The notes under the pieces were generated by a model. That model saw only the letters and a program-made list of their open reading frames with translations, ran no database searches and was not told the origin of the DNA. 64,000 nucleotides of DNA. Source: Streptomyces echinatus (GTDB taxonomy: Bacteria; Actinomycetota; Actinomycetes; Streptomycetales; Streptomycetaceae). The stretch is taken from NCBI RefSeq assembly GCF_014203595.1, contig NZ_JACHJK010000017.1:1-64000 (forward strand), in the 5' to 3' direction. Shown one piece after another: positions 18,646-27,848 of the stretch. The position numbers were made by a program, and so were the translations under genes. Numbering within the stretch: the first letter of the stretch is position 1; the number at the start of each line of letters is the position of its first letter.

Positions 18646-20901
18646 TCAGCCCGCCGTCTCCCCGCCCTTCCGGGTGGGCGAGGCGGCGGGTTCGCGTTTT
18701 TCCGCCTCACCCCGTTTTCCCGGCTCCCCCTCCGTCCCGGCCTCCCCGCCGCCCTGCGCCACCGGCCCGCGCGGCGACGGCAACGCGGACAGCGCCCCCG
18801 CCTCCCGGTGCCGCAGCGCCCGGGCCACCGCCGCCTCCCGGTCCAGCCCCGCGCCCTCCCGTACACACTCCGCGTACCGGGCGTCGCCCAGCGCCTGCCG
18901 GGCGGCGGCCTCGCACTGTTCGTGCGGGGCGTTGTAGAACGCCGAACCGAACAGCGGCAGTCCGACCGAGGGCCACAGCCGCCCGGCGGCCCCCTGGAGC
19001 ACCGCCGCCTCCACCGGATCCCCCTGCGTCACCGTCACCAGCGCCAGCAGCTCGATCGAGAGCACCGAGCCCAGCAGGTCGCGGAAGGCGTGCGCGTTGT
19101 CCAGACAGTCCGCCAGCAGCACCCGCGCCCCGGCCGGGTCCCCGTCGAGCCAGGCCGCGTAGGCCAGCACGTACAGCGCGTACGACCGCGCCCAGCGCTC
19201 CCCGTGGTCCTCGCAGACCTGACGCACGTCCTCGCACAGCCGCACCGCGTCCGGCAGATCCCCCTGGAACGCCCGCGCCATCGCCAGCTCGACCTGGCCC
19301 ATCAGGACGTTGCTGTTGAGCTCGCCGATCTCCCGATAGCGGTGCAGCGCCGACCGCAGCAGCGTTTCTGCGCGGGCCATGTCATCCGTGACCAGGGCCA
19401 GACAGCCGGTGCGGTGCTCGGCGTACGCCACCGCCGTCGGGTCGGCCGACCGTTCCGCCTGCTCCCGGCATGCCCGCAGCGCCTGCAGCGCCGGCACGGT
19501 GTCGCCCTGCAGGATCGCCACGTAACCGAGCACCCACAGCGCCTTCAGCCGGGCCTGGTCGTACTCCGAATCCAGCTCGACGCTGCGCTCCAGCCAGCGC
19601 CGCCCCTCCGAGAGCCGGCCGCAGCCCACCCAGCAGAACCACAGCGAACCGGCCAGGTGCTGGGCGAGATGCGCCTCGTCCGGAACGGTCAGACAGAACT
19701 CCAGCGCGGTCCGCAGATTCGGCAGCTCGGCGTCCACCCGCGCGGCCACCTCCCGCTGCCGGGGCGAGAACCACTCCAGCTCGCACCAGGTAGCCAGGCC
19801 CAGGTACCAGTCCCGGTGCCGTCTGCGCAGCCGGTCCGCGTCCCCGGTCGCCTCCAGCCAGCCGGCGCCGTAGGCCCGCACGGTGTCCAGCATCCGGTAG
19901 CGCGGGCCCACCGGGGTCTCCTCACGGGCGACGACCGACTGGGCGAGCAGCTCCGACAGCACGTCCAGGATGTCCTCGGCGGGCAGCCCGTCCCCGCTGC
20001 ACACATACTCGGCGGCCTCCAGGTCGAAGGTCTCCGCGAACGCCGACAGACGTGCCCACAGCAGCCGCTCGGCCGGCGTGCACAGCTCGTGACTCCAGCC
20101 GATCGCCGTGCGCAGCGTCTGGTGCCGGGGCAGGGCGTCCCGGCCGCCGCCGGTCAGCAGCCGGAACCGGTCGTCGAGGCGCTGCAGAAGCTGCGCCGGG
20201 GACAGCGCGCGCAGCCGCCCGGCCGCCAGCTCCAGCGCCAGCGGGATCCCCTCCAGCCGGTGGCACAGCTCCCGTACCTCGGCGCCGTCGGCCACCGGCA
20301 CACCCTGCGACCGGGCCCGGTCCGTGAACAGTTCCACCGCCTCGTCCCCACCGAGCGGCGCCAGCGGGAACAGCCGCTCGCCCGCCAGGCCCAGCGGGCG
20401 CCGGCCCGTGGCCAGCACGCGCAGCTCCGGCAGCTTCCGCAGCAGCTCCGCCACCAGATCGGCGCAGGCCGTCACGAGGTGCTCGAAGCCGTCCAGCACC
20501 AGCAGGACCCGGCGGCCGGCCAGATGCTCCAGCAGCGTCTCCCGGGGCATGCGGGTGGTGTGGTCGGTCAGCCCCAGCGCCTCCACGACCGCGTACTCCA
20601 CGAACTGCGGATCGCGCACCGGCGCCAGCTCCACCCGCCCCCGGTCCGCCGCGGGCAGGCCACGCTCCGGGTCACCCGACGCCCACCGTGCCGCCGCCCG
20701 CACCGCCAGCCGGGACTTGCCGACCCCGCCCACCCCGGTCACGGTCACCAGCCGCGCCCGGCCGAGTGCCGCGGTCAGCTCGGCCAGCTCGGCCGAGCGC
20801 CCGACGAAGGCGGTGAGTTCGAGGGGCTGATCGCCGTCCGTCCAGGAGCCGGCGCTGTGAGGACCTCGCATGGGACACGGAGCGTACTGAACCGTGTTCA
20901 T
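18646..20901 (-). CDS. STAND-type (NB-ARC-like) ATPase with TPR-like repeats
   Basis: A large regulator-like protein, 751 residues from ATG 20901; an in-frame ATG at 20871 would give 741. Walker A is TGVGGVGKSRLA (about 56-66), Walker B VLLVLDGFEHL (about 132-142), followed by ATGRRPLG and LEGIPLALELAAGRL, the signatures of the AfsR/LuxR-LAL type STAND ATPases. From about residue 420 there are helical repeats of TPR type. Unlike AfsR/SARP or LAL proteins, I find neither an N-terminal nor a C-terminal DNA-binding helix-turn-helix; the tail is Gly/Glu/Arg-rich. Function unknown. Convergent with rpsD and divergent from the DUF948 gene. Confidence 0.85.
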   Translation of the reverse strand: MNTVQYAPCPMRGPHSAGSWTDGDQPLELTAFVGRSAELAELTAALGRARLVTVTGVGGVGKSRLAVRAAARWASGDPERGLPAADRGRVELAPVRDPQFVEYAVVEALGLTDHTTRMPRETLLEHLAGRRVLLVLDGFEHLVTACADLVAELLRKLPELRVLATGRRPLGLAGERLFPLAPLGGDEAVELFTDRARSQGVPVADGAEVRELCHRLEGIPLALELAAGRLRALSPAQLLQRLDDRFRLLTGGGRDALPRHQTLRTAIGWSHELCTPAERLLWARLSAFAETFDLEAAEYVCSGDGLPAEDILDVLSELLAQSVVAREETPVGPRYRMLDTVRAYGAGWLEATGDADRLRRRHRDWYLGLATWCELEWFSPRQREVAARVDAELPNLRTALEFCLTVPDEAHLAQHLAGSLWFCWVGCGRLSEGRRWLERSVELDSEYDQARLKALWVLGYVAILQGDTVPALQALRACREQAERSADPTAVAYAEHRTGCLALVTDDMARAETLLRSALHRYREIGELNSNVLMGQVELAMARAFQGDLPDAVRLCEDVRQVCEDHGERWARSYALYVLAYAAWLDGDPAGARVLLADCLDNAHAFRDLLGSVLSIELLALVTVTQGDPVEAAVLQGAAGRLWPSVGLPLFGSAFYNAPHEQCEAAARQALGDARYAECVREGAGLDREAAVARALRHREAGALSALPSPRGPVAQGGGEAGTEGEPGKRGEAEKREPAASPTRKGGETAG
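18650..18701 (+). terminator. rpsD terminator inside the convergent coding region
   Basis: A long hairpin with arms 18650-18660 and 18680-18690 (one G-T wobble), extended inward by a second GC block, then TTTTT at 18697-18701. It lies 26 bases after the rpsD stop but within the last codons of the minus-strand ATPase gene. Confidence 0.75.
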
Positions 20902-21043
20902 TCCGTACAATCGCTTCCCGTAACTCCCCTCGCACCGAGCCGGTAATCCGGTACGGAGCCTCCGCCCCGGCGCGATAGGCTCGGGACACTGCTTTTTCAT
21001 GGTTCCGATGTTCAGAGCACGTTTCAGGGAGCGGGTGCGCACA

Positions 21044-21472
21044 GTGTCCGGTGGAGAGGTGGCCGGGATCCTGGTGGCCGTCTTCTGGGCGATCCTGGTC
21101 TCCTTCCTCGCCGTGGCACTGGCGAGGCTGGCCCAGACGCTCAAGGCGACCACCAAGCTCGTCGCGGACGTGACCGACCAGGCGGTCCCGTTGCTCGCCG
21201 ACGCCTCCCAGGCGGTGCGCTCCGCGCAGACCCAGATCGACCGGGTCGACGCGATCGCCTCCGACGTCCAGGAGGTCACGTCGAACGCCTCCGCGCTGTC
21301 GACCACCGTCGCCTCCACCTTCGGCGGCCCGCTGGTCAAGGTCGCGGCCTTCGGCTACGGCGTCCGCCGGGCGCTCGGCGGCCGCAAGGAGGAGGACGTG
21401 CCCGGGAAGTCGCCCCGGCGTACCGTGATCGTGGGCCGGACGGTCCCTGCCGCACGACGCAAGCGGAAGTAA
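21044..21472 (+). CDS. DUF948 domain-containing membrane protein
   Basis: A 142-residue protein with one N-terminal membrane helix (about residues 5-25, VAGILVAVFWAILVSFLAVAL) followed by an amphipathic helical region (LAQTLKATTKLVADVTDQAVPLL) typical of DUF948, and a basic tail. Such proteins are encoded just before alaS in many actinobacteria; function is not known. The GTG at 21044 is chosen because it places the membrane helix at the N-terminus as in the family; upstream in-frame starts at 20999 and 21035 are possible. Confidence 0.85.
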   Translation: MSGGEVAGILVAVFWAILVSFLAVALARLAQTLKATTKLVADVTDQAVPLLADASQAVRSAQTQIDRVDAIASDVQEVTSNASALSTTVASTFGGPLVKVAAFGYGVRRALGGRKEEDVPGKSPRRTVIVGRTVPAARRKRK

Positions 21473-21488
21473 GGACTGAGACCGAGCG

Positions 21489-21836
21489 ATGTTCCGCCGT
21501 ACGTTCTGGTTCAGCACCGGTGTCGCCGCCGGCGTGTGGGCCACCACCAAGGTCAACCGCAAGCTCAGGCAGCTGACCCCGGAGAGCCTGGCCGCCACCG
21601 CGGCGAACAAGGCGCTGGAGACCGGCCAGCGGCTGAAGGACCGCGCGGTCGGCTTCGCGCTCGACGTCCGCGACAACATGGCGCAGCGGGAAGCCGAACT
21701 GGGCGAGGCGCTGGGCATCGACGCGGACCCCGAACTCCCCGCGCCCCGGCGCCATGCCGCCATCGAGAACGACCGCAGCAGCCCGAAGTACATCGAGAAC
21801 ACGACGTACTCGCACAACCGGAATGAGGACCACTGA
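21489..21836 (+). CDS. Small conserved protein (DUF6167-like)
   Basis: A 115-residue protein beginning MFRRTFWFSTGVAAGVWATTKVNRK, a short hydrophobic N-terminus followed by a helical, charged region (LKDRAVGFALDVRDNMAQREAELGEALG). It is regularly found between the DUF948 gene and alaS in streptomycetes and I believe it is the family named DUF6167; no function is known. Its stop overlaps the alaS start by one base (TGATG), so translation of the two is likely coupled. Confidence 0.8.
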   Translation: MFRRTFWFSTGVAAGVWATTKVNRKLRQLTPESLAATAANKALETGQRLKDRAVGFALDVRDNMAQREAELGEALGIDADPELPAPRRHAAIENDRSSPKYIENTTYSHNRNEDH

Positions 21837-24508
21837 TGGAGTCGGCCGAGATTCGCCGCCGCTGGCTGAGCTTCTACGAGGAGCGCGGGCACACCGTCGT
21901 GCCTTCGGCGTCGCTCATCGCGGACGATCCGACCCTGCTCCTCGTCCCCGCCGGCATGGTCCCCTTCAAGCCCTACTTCCTGGGTGAGGTCAAGCCGCCG
22001 TTCCAGCGCGCCACCAGCGTGCAGAAGTGCGTGCGCACGCCCGACATCGAAGAGGTCGGCAAGACCACGCGCCACGGCACGTTCTTCCAGATGTGCGGCA
22101 ACTTCTCCTTCGGCGACTACTTCAAGGAAGGCGCCATCAGTTACGCCTGGGAGCTGCTCACCACGCCCCAGGACAAGGGCGGTTACGGCCTGGAGCCGGA
22201 GAAGCTCTGGATCACCGTCTACCAGGACGACGACGAGGCCGAGCGCATCTGGCACGAGGTCGTCGGCGTGCCCAAGGAGCGCATCCAGCGCCTGGGCATG
22301 AAGGACAACTACTGGTCCATGGGCGTGCCCGGCCCGTGCGGCCCCTGCTCCGAGATCAACTACGACCGCGGTCCCGAGTTCGGCGTCGAGGGCGGGCCCG
22401 CCGTCAACGACGAGCGGTACGTGGAGATCTGGAACCTCGTCTTCATGCAGTACGAGCGGGGCGAGGGCATCGGCAAGGACAACTTCGAGATCCTCGGGGA
22501 ACTGCCGAGCAAGAACATCGACACGGGCCTCGGCCTGGAGCGGCTCGCCATGATTCTGCAGGGCGTGCAGAACATGTACGAGATCGACACCTCCATGGCC
22601 GTCATCGAGAAGGCCACCGCGCTGACCGGCGTCCGCTACGGCGACGCCCACGACTCGGACGTGTCCCTCCGTGTGGTCACCGACCACATGCGCACCGCCA
22701 CGATGCTCATCGGCGACGGTGTCACCCCGGGCAACGAGGGCCGCGGCTACGTCCTGCGCCGCATCATGCGCCGCGCCATCCGCAACATGCGCCTGCTCGG
22801 CGCCACCGGTCCGGTCGTCCAGGACCTGATCGACACCGTGATCGGCATGATGGGCCAGCAGTACCCCGAGCTGATCACCGACCGCGAGCGCATCGAGAAG
22901 GTCGCCCTCGCCGAGGAGAACGCCTTCCTCAAGACGCTGAAGGCCGGCACCAACATCCTCGACACCGCCGTCACCGAGACCAAGCAGTCCGGCGGCACCG
23001 TCCTCGCCGGCGACAAGGCGTTCCTGCTCCACGACACCTGGGGCTTCCCGATCGACCTCACCCTGGAGATGGCCGCCGAGCAGGGCCTCTCCGTGGACGA
23101 GGACGGCTTCCGCCGCCTGATGAAGGAGCAGCGGGAGCGCGCCAAGGCCGACGCCCAGGCCAAGAAGACCGGCCACGCCGACATGGGCGCCTACCGCGAG
23201 ATCGCCGACGCCGCCGGTGCCACCGACTTCATCGGCTACACCGACACCGAGGGCGAGACCACGATCGTCGGCATCCTCGTCGACGGCGTCTCCTCCCCGG
23301 CCGCCTCCGAGGGCGACGAGGTCGAGGTCGTCCTCGACCGCACCCCGTTCTACGCCGAGGGCGGCGGCCAGATCGGCGACACCGGCCGGATCCGCGTCGA
23401 CACCGGTGCCGTCATCGAGGTCCGCGACTGCCAGAAGCCGGTCCCGGGCGTCTACGTCCACAAGGGCGTCGTCCAGGTCGGCGAGGTCACCGTCGGCGCC
23501 AAGGCCCACGCCTCCATCGACGCCCGCCGTCGCACGGCCATCGCCCGCGCCCACTCGGCCACCCACCTGACCCACCAGGCGCTGCGCGACGCCCTCGGCC
23601 CGACGGCCGCCCAGGCCGGTTCCGAGAACCAGCCGGGCCGCTTCCGCTTCGACTTCGGCTCCCCGTCCGCGGTCCCGACGGCCGTGATGACCGACGTCGA
23701 GCAGAAGATCAACGAGGTGCTCGCCCGCGACCTCGACGTGCACGCCGAGGTCATGGGCATCGACGAGGCCAAGAAGCAGGGCGCCATCGCCGAGTTCGGC
23801 GAGAAGTACGGCGAGCGCGTCCGCGTGGTCACCATCGGCGACTTCTCCAAGGAGCTGTGCGGCGGCACGCACGTGCACAACACCGCCCAGCTGGGTCTGG
23901 TGAAGCTGCTCGGCGAGTCCTCCATCGGCTCGGGTGTCCGCCGTATCGAGGCCCTCGTCGGTGTGGACGCCTACAACTTCCTCGCCCGTGAGCACACGGT
24001 CGTGGCCCAGCTCCAGGAACTGATCAAGGGCCGTCCGGAGGAGCTGCCGGAGAAGGTGTCCGCCATGCTCGGCAAGCTGAAGGACGCCGAGAAGGAGATC
24101 GAGAAGTTCCGCGCCGAGAAGGTGCTGCAGGCCGCCGGCGGTCTCGCCGAGTCCGCCAAGGACGTGCGCGGTGTGGCCCTGGTCACCGGTCAGGTCCCGG
24201 ACGGCACCACCCCGGACGACCTGCGCAGGCTGGTCCTCGACGTGCGCGGCCGCATCCAGGGCGGGCGCGCCGCCGTGGTCGCCCTCTTCACGGTCAACAA
24301 CGGCAAGCCGCTGACGGTCATCGCCACCAACGACGCCGCCCGCGAGCGCGGTCTGAAGGCCGGTGACCTGGTCCGTACCGCCGCCAAGACCCTCGGCGGC
24401 GGCGGTGGCGGCAAGCCGGACGTCGCCCAGGGCGGCGGTCAGAACCCGGCCGCCGTCGGCGACGCCGTCGACGCCGTCGAGCGGCTCGTCGCCGAGACCG
24501 CCAAGTAG
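21836..24508 (+). CDS. alaS: Alanyl-tRNA synthetase
   Basis: An 890-residue class II synthetase with its editing domain. The catalytic core starts with SAEIRRRWLSFYEERGH, motif 2 region FFQMCGNFSFGDYFKE, motif 3 DTGLGLERLAMILQG. The editing zinc site is complete: HSATHLTHQAL supplies HxxxH and LCGGTHVHNT supplies Cys and His. The C-terminal C-Ala domain with a coiled coil (AMLGKLKDAEKEIEKFRAEKV) and DHHA1-like glycine-rich end follows. It overlaps the preceding small gene by one base and is followed by ruvX after 17 bases. Confidence 0.97.
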   Translation: MESAEIRRRWLSFYEERGHTVVPSASLIADDPTLLLVPAGMVPFKPYFLGEVKPPFQRATSVQKCVRTPDIEEVGKTTRHGTFFQMCGNFSFGDYFKEGAISYAWELLTTPQDKGGYGLEPEKLWITVYQDDDEAERIWHEVVGVPKERIQRLGMKDNYWSMGVPGPCGPCSEINYDRGPEFGVEGGPAVNDERYVEIWNLVFMQYERGEGIGKDNFEILGELPSKNIDTGLGLERLAMILQGVQNMYEIDTSMAVIEKATALTGVRYGDAHDSDVSLRVVTDHMRTATMLIGDGVTPGNEGRGYVLRRIMRRAIRNMRLLGATGPVVQDLIDTVIGMMGQQYPELITDRERIEKVALAEENAFLKTLKAGTNILDTAVTETKQSGGTVLAGDKAFLLHDTWGFPIDLTLEMAAEQGLSVDEDGFRRLMKEQRERAKADAQAKKTGHADMGAYREIADAAGATDFIGYTDTEGETTIVGILVDGVSSPAASEGDEVEVVLDRTPFYAEGGGQIGDTGRIRVDTGAVIEVRDCQKPVPGVYVHKGVVQVGEVTVGAKAHASIDARRRTAIARAHSATHLTHQALRDALGPTAAQAGSENQPGRFRFDFGSPSAVPTAVMTDVEQKINEVLARDLDVHAEVMGIDEAKKQGAIAEFGEKYGERVRVVTIGDFSKELCGGTHVHNTAQLGLVKLLGESSIGSGVRRIEALVGVDAYNFLAREHTVVAQLQELIKGRPEELPEKVSAMLGKLKDAEKEIEKFRAEKVLQAAGGLAESAKDVRGVALVTGQVPDGTTPDDLRRLVLDVRGRIQGGRAAVVALFTVNNGKPLTVIATNDAARERGLKAGDLVRTAAKTLGGGGGGKPDVAQGGGQNPAAVGDAVDAVERLVAETAK

Positions 24509-24525
24509 GGAACGGTCGAGAAACC

Positions 24526-24990
24526 ATGCGCAGAGGACGTCGGCTCGCGATCGACGTCGGGGACGCCCGGATCGGGGTCGCCTCGTGCGACCCCGACGGG
24601 ATCCTCGCCACCCCGGTGGAGACCGTCCCCGGCCGGGACATCCCCGCCGCCCACCGCCGGTTGCGTCAGCTGGTGGAGGAGTACGAACCGATCGAGGTCG
24701 TCGTCGGCCTGCCCCGCTCCCTCAAGGGGGGCGAGGGCCCGGCCGCGGTCAAGGTCCGCGCCTTCGCCCAGGAGCTGGCCCAGGGCATCAAGCCGGTGCC
24801 GGTGCGCCTGGTGGACGAGCGGATGACGACCGTGACGGCCAGTCAGGGACTGCGCGCCTCGGGCGTGCGGTCCAAGAAGGGCCGCGCGGTCATCGACCAG
24901 GCGGCGGCCGTCATCATTCTGCAGCAGGCCCTGGAATCCGAACGGGTGTCAGGCAGAGCACCCGGCGAGGGCGTCGAAGTGGTCATCTGA
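24526..24990 (+). CDS. ruvX: Putative pre-16S rRNA nuclease / RuvX (YqgF)
   Basis: A 154-residue RNase H-fold protein. RLAIDVGDARIGVASCDPDG gives the first catalytic Asp, VVVGLPRSLKGGEGPAA and VRLVDERMTTVTA the other conserved acidic strand. The family was annotated as a Holliday junction resolvase (RuvX) but its E. coli member matures the 5' end of 16S rRNA; which applies here cannot be decided from sequence. ATG at 24526 follows a short gap after alaS. The alaS-ruvX-mltG-aroE order is conserved in actinobacteria. Confidence 0.92.
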   Translation: MRRGRRLAIDVGDARIGVASCDPDGILATPVETVPGRDIPAAHRRLRQLVEEYEPIEVVVGLPRSLKGGEGPAAVKVRAFAQELAQGIKPVPVRLVDERMTTVTASQGLRASGVRSKKGRAVIDQAAAVIILQQALESERVSGRAPGEGVEVVI

Positions 24991-25112
24991 TCGCGATACG
25001 GTAACGTTCCGCGCGATGCGCCGGTGTTCGAACAGCCGGGGCACAGCAAGAGGCGGAACGGAAGCCGGCCCACCGGCCGCGTGACCGTCGGCCTCGCGGC
25101 TCTAGGGGATCG

Positions 25113-26798
25113 ATGACTGAGTATGGCCGGGGCCCAGGCTCCGAACCGTGGCATCCGGAGGACCCGTTGTACGGGGACGTCGGATGGGGAGGACAGCAGG
25201 CCCAGGCGGGTCAGCGGTCCCCCTACGACGGGCGGCCGCAGCAGTATCCCCAGGCGTCGCAGTACGGCGACTGGAGCCAGGAGCAGCAGCCGGGGTACGG
25301 CGGGCAGCAGCACCAGCAGCACCAGCACCAGCAGCAGCACCAGCAGTACGACACGTCCGGTCAGCCGCAGTACGACCAGCAGTTCACCGGCCACCCCCAG
25401 CAGCAGCAGTTCCACCAGGGCGGCTGGGACGCGACCGGCACCCACGGCCAGGTGCCGTACGCCGCCGACCCCGGCGACCCGTACGGCCAGCAGCCCGTGG
25501 CCTACGGCGGGGAGCAGCCCGACTTCTACGGCACCGAGGACGCCTACCCGCCGCCGGAGCCGCCAGGCCGCAGGCGCCCCGAGCCCGATCCGGAGCCGGC
25601 GGCCGACGCCGAGGAGGAGCACGGAGTCCTCCCGGGCGACGACGAGGACGACGAGGAGCACGAGCTCCAGGGCCGGCGCGAGCGGCGCGGCAAGGGCCGC
25701 AAACCGGTCAAGAGCAAGAAACGGCGTACCGGCTGCGCCTGCATGGTGGTCGTCCTGGTGTTCGGCGGCGGCCTGGGCGGAGTCGGGTATTTCGGCTACA
25801 AGTTCTACCAAAATCGTTTCGGCACGGCTCCGGACTTCGCGGGCGAGGGCAGCAGCCAGACCGTGACCGTCGAGATCCCCAAGGGCGCGGGCGGCTGGGA
25901 GATCGGCCGCCGCCTGAAGGAGGCCGGGGTCGTCAAGAGCGCCGACGCCTTCGTCCACGCCCAGGGCACGACGCCGGGCGGCGACGGGATCCAGGCCGGC
26001 GCCTACCTCCTGAAGAAGGAGATGTCCGCCGCCAGCGCCGTCAAGCTCATGCTGGACCCGCGCAGCCAGAACAACGTGGTCGTCACCGAGGGCGAGCGCA
26101 ACACGAACGTCTACGCGGCCATCGACAAGCGACTCGAACTGCCCGACGGCAGCACCAAGAAGATCGCCCGGAAGCAGTACAAGAGCCTCGGCCTGCCGTC
26201 GTGGGCGGAGAACAACAGCGACATCATGGACCCGCTGGAGGGCTTCCTCTGGCCCGCCACGTATCCGGCCGCCAAGGGCATGAAGCCCGAGGCGATCCTG
26301 AAGCAGATGGTGACCCAGGCCAAGCAGAAGTACGCCGCCTACGGACTCGACGGCAAGGCCAGGGAGCTGGGTCTGAACAACGCGTTCGAGCTGGTCACGG
26401 TCGCGAGCCTGGTCCAGGCCGAGGGCAAGACGCACGACGACTTCCGCAAGATGGCCGAGGTCGTCTACAACCGCCTCAAGCCCACCAACACCGAGACCAA
26501 CCGGCTGCTGCAGTTCGACTCGACCTACAACTACCTGCTGGGCAAGAGCAACATCCACATCTCCGAGAAGGAGATCAACAGCAACCCGAGCCCGTACAAC
26601 ACGTACACCCACAAGGGACTTCCGCCCGGCCCGATCGGCAACCCCGGCGAGGACGCGCTGAAGGCGACGCTCAACCCGACGGACGACGGCTGGATCTACT
26701 TCGTGGCGACCGACGGCACGAACAACACCGAGTTCGCCAAGACCTACGCCGAATTCCAAGAGCTCAAGGACAAGTTCAATGCCAGCTCGGGCAACTGA
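25113..26798 (+). CDS. mltG: Endolytic murein transglycosylase MltG
   Basis: A 561-residue membrane-bound YceG/MltG enzyme that cuts nascent glycan strands. Residues 1-200 are a long cytoplasmic, disordered extension: Tyr/Gly/Gln-rich with a Gln/His tract at about 65-79, then acidic and basic patches. One membrane helix follows at about 208-228 (CMVVVLVFGGGLGGVGYFGY), a LysM-like region, and the YceG catalytic domain with ELVTVASLVQAEGKTHDDF, containing the catalytic Glu, and GLPPGPIGNPG. The extension is far longer than in E. coli MltG (340 residues). Its end overlaps aroE by 20 bases. Confidence 0.93.
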   Translation: MTEYGRGPGSEPWHPEDPLYGDVGWGGQQAQAGQRSPYDGRPQQYPQASQYGDWSQEQQPGYGGQQHQQHQHQQQHQQYDTSGQPQYDQQFTGHPQQQQFHQGGWDATGTHGQVPYAADPGDPYGQQPVAYGGEQPDFYGTEDAYPPPEPPGRRRPEPDPEPAADAEEEHGVLPGDDEDDEEHELQGRRERRGKGRKPVKSKKRRTGCACMVVVLVFGGGLGGVGYFGYKFYQNRFGTAPDFAGEGSSQTVTVEIPKGAGGWEIGRRLKEAGVVKSADAFVHAQGTTPGGDGIQAGAYLLKKEMSAASAVKLMLDPRSQNNVVVTEGERNTNVYAAIDKRLELPDGSTKKIARKQYKSLGLPSWAENNSDIMDPLEGFLWPATYPAAKGMKPEAILKQMVTQAKQKYAAYGLDGKARELGLNNAFELVTVASLVQAEGKTHDDFRKMAEVVYNRLKPTNTETNRLLQFDSTYNYLLGKSNIHISEKEINSNPSPYNTYTHKGLPPGPIGNPGEDALKATLNPTDDGWIYFVATDGTNNTEFAKTYAEFQELKDKFNASSGN

Positions 26799-27618
26799 CG
26801 GCCGCCGGGCCGCCGTGCTCGGTTCGCCGATCGCCCACTCCCTGTCCCCGGTGCTGCACCGGGCCGCGTACGACGCGGCGGGGCTCACCGGCTGGTCGTA
26901 CGACAGCTTCGACGTCGACGAGGCCGCCCTGCCCGGCTTCCTGGACGGGCTCGGGCCGGAGTGGGCGGGACTGTCACTGACCATGCCGCTGAAGCGGGCG
27001 GTCATCCCGCTGCTGGACGAGATCAGCCACACCGCCGCCTCGGTCGACGCGGTCAACACGCTCGTCTTCACGGAGGACGGACGCCGGCGCGGCGACAACA
27101 CCGACATCCCGGGCATGGTGGCCGCCCTGCGCGAGCACGGCATCGAGCAGGTCGACTCCGCCGCCATCCTCGGCGCCGGCGCCACCGCCTCCTCCGCGCT
27201 CGCCGCGCTCGCCCGGATCTGCACCGGGGAGGTCGTCGCCTACGTCCGCGGCGAGGCCCGCGCCGCCGAGATGCGGCGGTGGGGCGAGCGGCTCGACGTG
27301 GAAGTCCGCACCGCGGACTGGGCGGACGCGGCCGAGGCGCTGCGCGCGCCGCTGGTCGTCGCCACCACGCCCGCCGGGGCCACCGACGCCCTCGCCACCG
27401 CGGTGCCCGAACGCCCCGCCACCCTCTTCGACGTGCTCTACGACCCCTGGCCCACCGAGCTGGCGGCCCGCTGGTCCATGTTCGGCGGTGCCGTGGTCAG
27501 CGGCCTCGACCTGCTGGTCCACCAGGCCGTGCTCCAGTTCGAGCAGATGACCGGGCACGCTCCGGGCCCGGTGGACGCCATGCGCCACGCCGGGGAGAAG
27601 GCACTGGCCGGCCGCTGA
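26779..27618 (+). CDS. aroE: Shikimate dehydrogenase
   Basis: A 279-residue NADP-dependent enzyme reducing 3-dehydroshikimate to shikimate. The substrate-binding SPIAHSLSPVLHRAAY, the catalytic Lys in LTMPLKRAVIP, DNTDIPGM and the nucleotide loop LGAGATASSALAAL are present; DVLYDPWPTELA closes the family pattern. The ATG at 26779 lies inside the 3' end of mltG, in another frame, implying coupling. It is the first aro gene; aroC follows after a 230-base gap that holds no recognisable gene. Confidence 0.94.
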   Translation: MPARATDGRRAAVLGSPIAHSLSPVLHRAAYDAAGLTGWSYDSFDVDEAALPGFLDGLGPEWAGLSLTMPLKRAVIPLLDEISHTAASVDAVNTLVFTEDGRRRGDNTDIPGMVAALREHGIEQVDSAAILGAGATASSALAALARICTGEVVAYVRGEARAAEMRRWGERLDVEVRTADWADAAEALRAPLVVATTPAGATDALATAVPERPATLFDVLYDPWPTELAARWSMFGGAVVSGLDLLVHQAVLQFEQMTGHAPGPVDAMRHAGEKALAGR

Positions 27619-27848
27619 CGCCCCGCTCGCGGCCCCCTGGCTCCTCGCGCACGGCCCCGTGGTGTCCCGCACCCGGTCCGCCGGCGTCCGCGCGCGCGTC
27701 CGCCTGCTGGACCGGCGGCCGGACATCGCCGCCGGACGTGGGAGGATCGGAGGTGGCGGACCGGGGTCGCGCACCCGGTGACGCCGTCGCCGTACGCGAG
27801 CACGCGCGTACGCAGGGCAGTACCGGGCGCGAGCACTGAGGAGCACCG

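Noticed and set aside
20672..23995. A 1107-codon minus-strand frame opposite alaS
   Set aside because: Same codon-bias shadow; alaS has all motifs on the plus strand.
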